From NCBI RefSeq assembly GCF_020085105.1, contig NC_058052.1:11885233-11949232 (forward strand): a DNA stretch of 64,000 nucleotides, read 5' to 3'. The notes under the pieces are model-generated. The model saw only the letters and a list, made by a program, of their open reading frames with translations, did no database searches and had not been told where the DNA came from. Shown here one piece after another: positions 36,701 through 46,978 of this stretch (positions are counted from its first letter, which is position 1; the number at the start of each line of letters is the position of its first letter). The position numbers and the translations under genes are program-made. Source of the stretch: Siniperca chuatsi (lineage: Eukaryota > Chordata > Actinopteri > Centrarchiformes > Sinipercidae).

Positions 36701-37338
36701 GCAGTAGTGGCTCCTTTTCTAAGTTGAAACTATGATTTAATGTGACATTAATTCACCCACAGTATATTTCTTCATCCAAAGCAAAAACATATAGCCTAAG
36801 AAAAAACAAGGAACTTACATTATTGTAATGTTGATTAGCTCCTTGAAGGCGTGAGTGGGGACTTCTTTCAAGGACAGATGAGTGAGCCTTCTGTAAGATT
36901 CATAAGAAAAGTTGTTAAAATGAAAGAAAATAGAAAAATACAATAATGTCTCTTCAGATTATCCTTCAAAATTACATTTATGATAAATCCTATAATAAGT
37001 TCAACCAAAAGTCATTAGGCTATAGGAATATCACAGTGACAGTGAGGGAAATAAAAATGACAAAAAAAAGTCCATAAAGTACCACAGGCCCTCTGCAGGA
37101 AGATTGCAGAGATTTTACTCTAGACTACTATCAGCACTGAAGCTAGAAAGTTTAGTGAGGCTACTTACAGTCGAGGCACGGATGTTGCTCCTGCCCGTGA
37201 GGCAAGCTGAGTGTCTTTGCTGCACTGAAAAGTGTCGGCGCTGCAGCGGCAGATGGCCGGACAGGTATAAGCATAACAGGAGCGCACATTCAGGACACCG
37301 GACAGCGCGACCAGGACCCAGACCGCCCGGGGAGCCAT
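27770..37338 (-). CDS. lhcgr: Luteinizing hormone/choriogonadotropin receptor (glycoprotein-hormone GPCR)
   Basis: Eleven exons on the minus strand: 37338-37169, 36890-36819, 34048-33974, 33720-33646, 32352-32278, 31988-31911, 31732-31664, 31245-31171, 29852-29664, 29510-29457, 28919-27770. All ten introns are phase 2; the total is 693 residues (human LHCGR 699). Signal peptide 1-23 ([15 protein letters not shown]...); N-terminal Cys cluster CPAICRC; leucine-rich repeats from about 50 to 260 encoded by 69-78-base exons; YPSHCCAF; a hinge with a separate 54-base exon; [13 protein letters not shown]; then seven helices from about 362. Key motifs: [26 protein letters not shown], and tail cysteines CGCC (probable palmitoylation). 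N-glycosylation sequons NIT, NGT, NFT. Known role: Gs-coupled LH receptor of gonadal cells. The extra hinge exon, [11 protein letters not shown] and adjacency to gtf2a1l favour LHCGR; FSHR is the alternative and lacks that exon. Compact at 9.6 kb. Confidence 0.88.
30586..30625 (+). repeat. SINE/LINE-type tail fragment
   Basis: TTTCCCCTCGGGGATCAATAAAGTATTTCTGATTCTGATTC is written here as its hallmark parts: CCCCTCGGGGATCAATAAAG followed by two TTCTGATTC-like units. This is the tail motif of a very common fish retroposon. Only a short 3' fragment remains, in the lhcgr intron between exons 31171-31245 and 29664-29852. Confidence 0.55.
30630..31103. mobile_element. DNA-transposon-like repeat in an lhcgr intron
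   Basis: The left edge GCGGAAAGTAACCAAGTACA and the right edge ATACTTTTTCCACCAC are roughly inverted. Inside are AAGTACAATTTTCAGGTAC, TACTCCACTACATTTATTTG and TTCTACTTTTACTTAAA, all recognisable parts of an abundant teleost family built on 'aagta/tactt' repeats. There is no coding frame. It may be a mosaic, since a GGCCACTTGGGGGCG piece near 30998 belongs to another common repeat. Confidence 0.6.
33155..33480. mobile_element. Teleost interspersed repeat (GCTAACATGCTAACA type) in an lhcgr intron
   Basis: GCTAACATGC, TTAGTTTAGCATG, TTAGCATGCTAACATTTGCT and GCTGAGGCTGATGGGAATGT occur in the order I know from a frequent fish repeat, followed by a part with CATGAATGTCTACCAAATTT. The copy lies between exons 32278-32352 and 33646-33720. 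Family and class were not determined here. Confidence 0.6.
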
Positions 37339-37560
37339 GTGTGACACCGGGACACTCACTTCGCGATAACAAAAAATAAATAAATAAAACTAAGACAAAA
37401 ATCTCTGCTGAATCTCCTTAAAAGTTTAAGATAAAAAAGTACTCTGGAAAATCGAACATGCCAGGCCAAAGCTAAATAATGTTACGGTCTTTTTTCCCCC
37501 ACCTGCTGCATTCAGGTGTCGTCGTAATTGCGAATTGCTGCCCGTCTGGAAGACCCAACA
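37339..37560 (-). promoter_or_regulatory. lhcgr promoter and 5' UTR region (by position)
   Basis: This is the stretch directly upstream of the lhcgr ATG on the minus strand. The bases next to the ATG have a small CpG content (CCCGGTGTCACAC, TTATCGCGAAG), then an ATTTATTTATTT run at 37374-37388 in plus coordinates that could serve as an AT-rich core element. No clear TATA box or steroidogenic-factor site was recognised. The transcription start is unknown. Confidence 0.35.
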
Positions 37561-39640
37561 AAGTGAAACACAGGCAGCATTTTCTTTGACAGCTGAGCAG
37601 CAGAGATGTGACGTTTAGTGGGTGGAGAACATAAAAGCTCTGTCAAATAGCTACTGGTGTTAAAAGTCATGCTGCCACTCATTTTTGTTTGTTATAAATC
37701 CATTTTCAAGGAAGTAACGTTTTTTGCATTTACAGTTGAGATACTACTTTCTTTATTTTGATAGGTGAAAAAGTGAAACACTGTCAGTTCTTATCCCTCA
37801 AGTGTTTACATTTTTTTTTTTGCAAATATGATATAGGCTATATAATAATGATATACATAAAGCTCCACCATTTAACATCATTATTTTGGTCCCACATAAC
37901 AATAACAATGAATTCCCAAATAACTATTTTAATTATACCAAAGGACCATAACAGTGGGTTTGCAAGTCTTTGCTATATCATGCAGACTTTACATTTTTAA
38001 AATTTAAGGATGTGTTCTTATACCACCCAATGTATCCATTGATTTCTAATAATTCCATAAGGTTTGGAAATCTATCTAGTTTAAGTGCCAATTGTTTTGA
38101 AAAGTCTGCACATGCGTTACCTCTCAACAGTAAGGTAAATCTGACAAAAAATAATGCAAAGTTGATCTTCACTGTGATAGATTTAAGTATTTTAAGCAAG
38201 TTACAATGGTCTGCAAATAGATTTTTATATCACAAGGAAATTAATGGAAACCAATGGATACAGTAAAAACAGTTAAACTATGCATTCAAATTTGTTAAAC
38301 AGAACAAAGTGGTTTGCATAATTGGTAAGCTGAAATGTAAAGTATAGCCTATGTAATTTGGAGCTAAATCAAACAAAACTACTGGTATGGTCTTTTCAAT
38401 ATCTTCATTATACCTAGTTATTTTATTTTTAATTAGGTTCAATTTTGACTGCAGGACTTAACTCATAATAGAACATTTTTCCATTGTCATATTGCTACAT
38501 GTCTGCTATACATTATCTCTGCTTCCTTCTGTTAGTGCTCTGCTGGATATCCAAAAATAAAAATTAAAGACTAACATTAATTATGTTCACTTATTAATCC
38601 AACAAAAAGCGCTCAAATGCACAATAAGCAAACAAACTTGGAAATAGGATCACATATGCACATGTGCACTTGAAGGCAGCATATCCCACTTCCAATGAGG
38701 CTGTAAATAGCCCTAAAAGGAAACATCACTGCCTTTTCCCAATTATTCTGTTAATTGGAAAAAATGAATCTGTTTCAAAGCCTTAATGGTGTACCCTTAA
38801 AAATGACAGAAATCAAACCTGATGTTAGAGAAAAGACAGAGATACCTCTCATCAAATTGTAGGCTGCAGCTGAAGCTGTATTTTTACTTATGGCCTGGCC
38901 TACTCTGCTGCAAAATGTGTTTTTATGTTGACTTTAATATACAAAATCCAAATATTAATTCACACAGGGAGAAACACTGAAAACTGGGACTTTCAAAAAT
39001 AAAGTGTACTTTGTTGGTGTGAGGCAGTTTGTTACTGCAAAGGTAGCTATGTAAAAACAGACAGACACAGCAACTGAAAGTTGGATCACACATGTTGAAC
39101 AAAGAGTCCACTTAGTTTAATCTCTATTGGCTAAGTGTGGGTTTGCGCCATTGAAATCAGTGCAGCAGTGAATCTGTGAAAACTAAAGGTAGCACCAAGT
39201 ATGTCTTTCTGCAGTGAGTAACAGGCGCCACAGCCCCTTTTAACTGTATCCATAGATGAAGACGAAGCTCGGGCAGGATGCTTCTGTTTGTTGTTCTACT
39301 GGAAAACCCTTTTCATAGGGTGGCCTGTCAACCTGGGAAATGGTGGAGAGTGGAGAAAAACACTTTAATACAAATTCAACAAAGCCTCTTTGTTGTAAAA
39401 ACCACATTTGTTTTTACAACGCCTTAAATCACAAGAGAAGACACAACAAGGAGCCAAGGTCCCATTTACACCGGTTTGTCAGACGAAAAGCTTCAAGTCA
39501 CCACCATCCTTAGCTGAATCTCCTCTGCTGTCAGTGACTCTGACCCCGTTTATAGCTAACTCATCCCGCTCCTCCACCGTGTCACCCATGTCAACAGAGC
39601 AGCAACACCTTCTTCTCGCTGCTGTTGTGTAGCATGCCCA
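37561..39640. other. Intergenic DNA upstream of lhcgr, no gene seen
   Basis: AT-rich sequence without convincing coding frames or splice-linked exons in any frame. No familiar repeat core was recognised. Confidence 0.6.
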
Positions 39641-39650
39641 CACACATACA

Positions 39651-39652
<2 letters not shown>

Positions 39653-39704
<52 letters not shown>
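39653..39704. repeat. (CA)n microsatellite
   Basis: A CA array with one AA interruption, preceded by two shorter CACACATACACATTCACA runs. Open frames here translate to Cys-Val or His-Thr runs and are not genes. Confidence 0.97.
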
Positions 39705-40564
39705 TAAACTCATTTCCCTGGAGAGGTTACTGCAGAGTGCTGTTTACCAAGGCTCTCGCATTCCCTGCCAGCCTCTCAGCCGAGCACAGTGTAAAGTTCC
39801 ACTATGTTTAACCCTGTAGAAGAAAACACTCACAGACAGGGAGAGAGAGAGAGACTAATTTATGCAAGTGGACCTCTATGAATCAGCCCACGTCTTCATG
39901 CAAACCACCACGCTGTGCATCAAATCACATCAAGAAGGTCACGCACAGCAGGGAGAGACTTTAAAAAAAAGCATACAGAAACAATTTCAAAATTAGAGTT
40001 ACATCACATTAAAATTTCATAATTGCTTGACAGAATGTGCAAAATAAGTGGTTACACATATTATAATGGCGATTGTTAGATTATTGCTGCTTTTCAAGCA
40101 TTAGCTGTGCTTTAGTGGCCAGCCTTTATAGTAGCTTTATTGGATTTATCAGCTTGGCTGGAGCAGCTAATGCTGAAACTCCTCTTTGGATAATACAGTG
40201 TTAAATTGCAGTTTATTCTCATTACGTGGCGGAGCGGGTTTAAAAACTTTTTTTTTGGGGGGGAGCACTGTTAAAGAAGGGGGCACAATTGTAAAATCAG
40301 TAATAATGTGTTAAGACTCACATTTAAAGCCCTAGTTTTTGGCAATAATAAGTACATTATTAGCAGTTACAATGGTTTTTCATTATTCAGTGTAATAAAT
40401 GAGCCAACTTATTAATATTCTAATATTAAATTATATTAATAAATAACTGCTATTTGCATCTCCAAATACCCTGCAACCATGGGAAGATTATGAGACAATG
40501 GACATAGACATGTAAACAGTCCCCTATCCCTCCTACATTCAGACTGAAAGCAGCTGTGTCTGTT

Positions 40565-40720
40565 GTCGTTTTGCTTCTCTTGGTGGTTGTTTTGCTTCTC
40601 TTTGTAGTCATTTTGCTTCTCTTGGTGGTCATTTTGCTTCTCTTTGTAGTCATTTTGCTTTTCTTTGTAGTCGTTTTGCTTTTCTTTGTAGTCGTTTTGT
40701 GTCTCTTTGTGGTTGTTTTA
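40565..40720. repeat. 21-bp minisatellite, about 7.5 units
   Basis: Units of 21 bases share the core TTTTGCTTCTCTT and start with GTCATTTTG, GTCGTTTTG or GTTGTTTTG. The first four units alternate between ends TTGGTG and TTTGTA, which suggests duplication in pairs; later units end TTTGTA and then decay. Because 21 is a multiple of 3 the array stays open in both directions, giving KTTTKRS-like heptads on the minus strand (40450-40743) and a hydrophobic VVLLLF pattern on the plus strand. Both are artefacts of the repeat. Confidence 0.9.
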
Positions 40721-41512
40721 TTATTTATGTGGTATTTTCTCATTCAGTTTAGCTTGAGGCAGGTGAGAACCACACTGATATCACTTCTACAGTTCATGAT
40801 AAATATTGGTACAGTAAAAGTGTTCATTGAGGTTCCTTTTTTTGACTAACAAATTAAGAATACATGAAGAAAATGTTAAATATGGGCATAAGTCCAAAGT
40901 CCAAGTTTGTCTTCAGGAGCTGCTGCTTATCAGATATCTACATGTGTCTACCTGTGCCTATAAATCTGCTCAGATTGCAGATTCCTTTAGTTGGCTCAGA
41001 TCACATTGTCAGTCCTAACAAGCCACACCACAGTTCACCTGAAGGGACTGACTGAGGTCATGTTTACACCAAGCAGGGTCAGAGAGTTTTATTCTGTGGG
41101 CCATGTCCTTCTGCAGATATACTTTAAAACACATTTTTCCCCTCACTTTTGGCCGTTTGTTTGTGTGCTTTTATGTGGTCAGCATACAGAGAAAACATCT
41201 GACAATGCAGGTGAGGATGTAAACCCTTGACATGTAAACAGTAATAATTTGTGAATCCACATTAGTGTAAAATGGACTTCTTTTTTTAGAGTACCACAGG
41301 GGCAGATGAGAACAGTGTCACTCAGACCTGCGTGGACGTGACACAACAGACTGTAGGTGTGATCGCACCCCACACTGTCACCTTCACCTGCTTTGTCGCT
41401 GTATGTTGTTAGAGGTTTCTTTTTTAGGCACAAGGTTCTTCTTACCTCTGGGTGGGAGGCTGTTGACCTGTCAGTATCCTGCTGGTTATCAAAGCGCACA
41501 AGGAGTGTGTGG

Positions 41513-41640
41513 AACACAACACAGCACAACACAAAATGACAAGACACAGTATGACATCACGAAGCATAACACAGTTAAACACAATCTAGCATGAAACAAA
41601 AGAACACAATATAAAGTAACACAACCACACACCACCAAAA
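41513..41640. repeat. Imperfect ACACA-rich low-complexity tract
   Basis: The tract is built of degenerate pieces such as AACACAACACAGCACAACAC, AAGACACAG, AACACAGTTAAACACAA and AACACAATATAAAGTAACAC. It is a diverged simple repeat with units of roughly 10 bases and no coding content. Confidence 0.7.
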
Positions 41641-43453
41641 ACGGCCACCATGAAACAACGCATCATAATATGGAAGTGCACAAAAGGAGCACAAACATCA
41701 GTAAAAAACATCAGGGCTGAGTCCGAACAGGCCTGCAGTCATTACTGAAAGTGGTGGAAGCAGCAATTGGTGTCAAATGCTGTTTACTTGCCATTTCCAC
41801 ATAAAGTGACATTTTCAGGGAGCGAGTTCAAGAGCAAACACACATCAATGTGGCATTTGAGGTAATTGGAAACAGGGGCACTGAGTGTGTTCCGAGAGTC
41901 CCTTTGTTTTATTCTTCACTGTAGCTGCAGCTCAGCCGCGACGAACGAATTCTTTCCATCACTGTCAAACTGAACAGGGACCTCTTTAAAACTGAATAGC
42001 CTATGGGTTTTCCAAACAACCCCCAGACTACTCTTGGTCAAATTAAACCAGTATTACATAACATTGCATTTCAACGCCGTAAGCCAACTTTTCATGTAAA
42101 TTCTGCCAATTTGAATTGAAAAAAATGAAGAATATTGTTAGTTCACGCAGGGCACAGAGGTTGCAGTGGCTCTTTCAGAGCTGTTTGGCTAGTAACATCC
42201 AATCATATTTATGCACATGCACAACGTGACCATTGCAAGCTGACACTTCTCACGATTACTCTGCCCCAACCTCCGCTTTATGTGCCAAGCTTTTGGTTAA
42301 TTTGCAATTGTTAGTTTTATCTAAGAATTATGTTCATGTATGTTTATTAGTGGAGGATTAGTTCTCTCAGCAGGATCCTCAGTGTTGCTCGGATTCTTTG
42401 AGAGCCCCCTCAAACAGCGGAGCCTTTTCCACCAAATCTAACATTTTGCTATTAATGGTCAATTCCTTGACATATCTCTGATTATTTTGTCAAGAGCTGA
42501 CTGAGTTTTGGAAAACCCCTGCTCAATGTCAAATGCTCATAATTCAGTATAAACTGTAATTGAACTTAGTGTAACTTGGATTATACACTGCAGCTCACTG
42601 TGCTGTACGTGCTGACATTCCTACACTCCAAAAGGCTTGTAATCTGAAATGTGTTTAAGTGATGTCTGGTTGAAACTACAAAGTCGCCTCTTCTCTGCTG
42701 GTCATTTAGCTTCAGGATTGAGTCACCAGGAGTTGGATAGGGACACAAGGTTACATAATCTGTACATGGCTTCATGAATGTGTGTGTACACTTGTTTAAT
42801 TAAGGCACTCTTCATATTAGAAGGTGAGCCTATGATGTTTTTAATGAGGCAACTTTTCCCTCCTTTCTCTTCATTTCCTGTCAAACTTTACACTGTCTGA
42901 TATCAAAATTAAGCCAAAAAACCGAACAACAATACCATACTGACTATTGCACACTGCAAAAGGAATAGCTAAAATGTCCATTTTACTCCCCTGTTTTAAA
43001 CCAAAGATAGATAGATGATAGATTTAGGTGGATAAATTATTTTTATACTTCCTGGAGTTTGACTACAGTTACACACACCCCAGCCCTCCTTTTGTCTTTG
43101 GTTGATATTTTTGTTGTCTACCTTGAATAACACTCTCTCTTCCTGAGCTTACATTGCTCATAATGTTGTCATTTCCAATAGCTCCTCACATCTCCTTATA
43201 TCACCTCAGTTTATGTTTCTTCACAGTGAGCATTCAAAAAAGTATTTGTGCATTTATTCACAACTTCCTCCGCTTTTAATAGCATGTAAGAACAAAACGA
43301 TGTTGAGGAAGAGCTGGGAGGGAATCAAAAATCAAGGCTCTGCACTCAAGGGCACCACAGGAGTCTCATATCTCGAACAAGGAAGTGAAGGCCAAGGAGA
43401 CTGAAAGAGAGCCAACATGACGAAGATAGTGACACAGACATACGCGCTCTCTT

Positions 43454-43462
<9 letters not shown>

Positions 43463-43538
<76 letters not shown>
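43463..43538. repeat. (CA)n microsatellite, long
   Basis: About 38 uninterrupted CA dinucleotides preceded by a CTCTCTTTCTCTCTCT run. It is the longest simple repeat in the window and likely polymorphic. Confidence 0.98.
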
Positions 43539-43541
<3 letters not shown>

Positions 43542-46405
43542 GACTTCTACTTATTAATCTACTTACTTAATCCTCACTGTTCATAAGGAGTTTGTATATG
43601 AGTGTTGTGGATCTGGGATACTATCAGGTTATAATCATTTCCATATGCCCTCTACTCATTTTCCCTCACTCCCACTCATAAGACATTTTGCAGAATGAGC
43701 ACCATGGGGATGGCATGTTAATGAACGTGGGATAAACAAGCAACCAACAAACGGGGGAGTCATTATTATGAATTATTAGGCGGAATTTATGCAGTCTTGG
43801 TTTTTAATGGCATATAACCTTGAGGCTGTCTGCTCTCTCTCGATTCCCAATTACACACACATATACATATACATACACATGCACGATTTGTAGACAGAGC
43901 AATGCTCATGACAGCTTATCAGGGCAGGAATTCACTGGTTCTTGGACATCCGAAATGCACCAGAGTTATCACATTAAGAGAGTTAACCCTTTCACAACCA
44001 CATAGCCTGTTCCCTGTAAAGTCACAGCAACGAGTATTTGAGCAATAACAGGGTTCTTTATCACTGCAGGACCTAAAAAGTGTCCTAGAAAGCTCTCATG
44101 CTAACATGTTATGATCTTTTCTACCATGTTTGATCAGGCACTCTACCCTCTGATGCACTTATGGTATCAATAGCTCTTGTTAGAAGTGGCTGGAGTTCTT
44201 CAGTTTGATCAGCAGGTGTCAGAGAGCATTTCTCTTTCATATCTGGGTTTGAGCTCAGGATTTCAACTGTGAGAAGCCAGCTGGTCTTTGATCACTGATT
44301 CATTCTGATCCAGAGCTAAAGAATAATCAGTGTTGTGAAAATGGGACATGGGCCTGGTTACAGCCTCTGGAGGTTAGTGAGCTGAAATTATAGTGTCCAG
44401 AGAGCTACAGACGTAAAGAAATCTTCTTGTTTTTCAGATCTGGCTTGGTCTATGTGTATGAGGATTTTGGAGCTACAACTAGTGAGCACAAAATATTTGA
44501 TGAAAGGTTTGGTTATTTTACAGTGAAATCTGATGTAAAGACAAATCTTTTCCTATCATCTGCTCTTTTCTCTCTTCAGAAAAGAGCAGCACATTTTAGT
44601 TGTAATGATTTGGTTTTTGTGGACCACATGAACATTTATTAAACCATCTTTTTATACGAATGGAAGGAAATATTCTTTTGTGTTAATTATTCGTCCACTT
44701 GATGAACACACATTTCTGGAATGGAAACAGTCACCTTTTCATGTTCATGTCTTTTTAACAAGATAATTACCACCAATTACCATAATCAGTGATCATCACA
44801 GTACTTGTTTGATATTGTTGAATGCGTGCTGGATGGCTTAAGACTCATTTAAAGATGTAAAGTATTGATGTGGAACTGTTTTGACTAAATGTTCATACAC
44901 AAAGATTTGAATACAAATGTCCTCAGTATTTCATTTTTATCTGAGCGCTAATCAGTAATACACAAAGTGTTCGCTCTTCCCTGTGACACACTGCACACTG
45001 CTACAAAAAAAAAAGATCTTGGGAGACTTTGCAACCATTTAAATGTTTTTGTTCTAAATGTCTCAACATTATCTCCAGCACAGTAGCTAAAATATGTTTA
45101 CACCAGGCAGAACCGCTCACAACTTCTACCCTTCATGCAATTCCAGCAGATTTTTTGGCCTCTACCAACATCAAAGCGTCCCCTTCAGTGCCAGCTGGGC
45201 TGCAACAGCAGTGGTGATGTTGGCTGAGTGTGTGTGTTAGAGAGTGGGAGACTTGGACTAAGGCCCAACCCATGGCATATTTGTGCTGATAAACACATCT
45301 TCACACACCTTTTTCTCTGGATGCTGTGACATTTAGCAGAAGAAGGGGTGTTGTAGTCCGCTAAGGACAGTCCTCACTCAAAGACAGATGTGTCTGCTGC
45401 TGGGCGGCTCTACAGGCTCATCCATTCAAATCTCTAAAACACTCCTAAGTTCTCATTTTCTACAGGACGTCTGAGGCACTCTCTGTACCTGCCGGGCACG
45501 ATCTGAGCTCTGTGGGCGAGTCTGGCCCTGGACATTTAGCACCTTGGATTTATTAGTTGAAAGGAATGCGCTGCTTTTATCTAACCATTCTTGCATTGCA
45601 GTCTACTCTATAGGTATTATTTGTCAAACATAGAATAAGCAAGAATTTCTGACAGAGAACTCATCAGTTAAAAGGTGACGAAAGACTTATGGTTGAATGG
45701 GGATTACACTTTCAGACAGTGCTATCTTTGTCCACTATAAAATAATTGGTGCTATTTACACCTGAATAGCCCATAAAGCAGGAATCTACAGCATCTTCTG
45801 TCTCTGTGTATAAGACAGCATCATGTGCAGTTTTCGGAGGACAGCTGGTGTCGCCCATTAAGACACAGAAGCAGCTGGGACTCATGGTAGCAACCAAATA
45901 TGCTGATTAAAAATAGAAAATTTGAAAGGCTACAATTTTAATGAGCTGTGAATCATTACAGGACATTTAATAATCATGCATTTCTAATTACTATATCATT
46001 CATTAGGGAGTGACCGATTATTTCTCTTTTACATTCCTGTGTGGTGGTCCATGATGAAGACCTGACATTTGGCACAATAATAAGACAACAGTGGCCTCAT
46101 TATTCAATATTTATGACCCTAATCAGCCACACTGTGGTGCTATGATTAAAATGTTTGCTAAAGAGGCCATGCCTTCCATTTTGTAAACTGACCAATCTCA
46201 GCAGTAATGTACAGTTTTCACTTGTGTATTCATTGTGATAACATTAGTTTTGTAGGATATTGCTCTAGCATTTAACATAAAAAAACTAAAGCCTGCACAA
46301 CTTTAACTTGCAAAATAAATCATTTGTTTCTGTTTTAGTGAAAATGTGTATTTCATGTATTTTAAAGATTGCAAAATGTTGAGGAAAATTCTTTCTCGGA
46401 ATATT
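43539..46405. other. Intergenic DNA, no gene seen
   Basis: Mixed AT-rich sequence. Short frames (for example 44427-44642 and 45712-45897) have no family features and no supporting splice context. Confidence 0.55.
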
Positions 46406-46978
46406 TTAAAGAGGCCACATTATGTTCATTTTCAGGTTCACACTTTTATTTGGGTTTCCTACTAGAATCGGTTTACATGCTTTAATGTTCAAAAAACACA
46501 TTATTTTTCTCATACTGTACATTGCTGCAGTACCTCATTCACACATTGCTGCATTCACCCTCTGTCTGAAACACTCCGTTTTAGCTACCTAAAAAGCCCA
46601 GTCTGCTCTGATCTGGCTCACTCCATTGGGATTGGTCAACCGCTTAGAACGTGTGTCGGAATAGTCACGCCCCAGAATGACCGGATTCCTGAGGCTTCCT
46701 GATCAGCTGGAAACACCACTGTAGCTACGGTACCAATGGCAGGCATTATGCAAATGTTAGAATGTGTTACATAGTGACATAGACGAGTAAAGCAAGAAAA
46801 GGCTGAAATACAAATGAGGCATTTCAGCCAGGTCAGGAGCAGTGATTTCTGTGGGAGAAAGTAACTCCCTAAGGTGGACTTTGGGCTTTGTAACTAACCT
46901 TTTACATACACAAAAAAGCTATATAAAACACTAAAGGAAAGGGAAAAACCCAATAAGCATTATAAAGCCACTTTAATG
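46406..46978. mobile_element. MITE-like inverted-repeat element
   Basis: The left end TAAAGAGGCCACATTATGTT is mirrored by the right end GCATTATAAAGCCACTTTA (complement TAAAGTGGCTTTATAATGC). The inside carries ATTGGTCAACCGC, GTCGGAATAGTCACGCCCC, AAGGTGGACTTTGGGCTTTG and AAAGGAAAGGGAAAAACCC, features of an abundant teleost repeat of about 570 bases. No transposase. Confidence 0.75.

Noticed and set aside
27770-37338. Calling the receptor fshr or tshr
   Set aside because: TSHR has a much longer hinge and different neighbours (GTF2A1, STON2). FSHR lacks the extra hinge exon found here; the gtf2a1l adjacency also favours LHCGR. FSHR remains the main alternative.
40450-40743. Lys/Thr-rich repeat protein (KTTTKRS heptads)
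   Set aside because: Translation of a 21-base minisatellite; no other coding evidence.
43332-43537. Cys-Val repeat frames
   Set aside because: Translation of the CA microsatellite.
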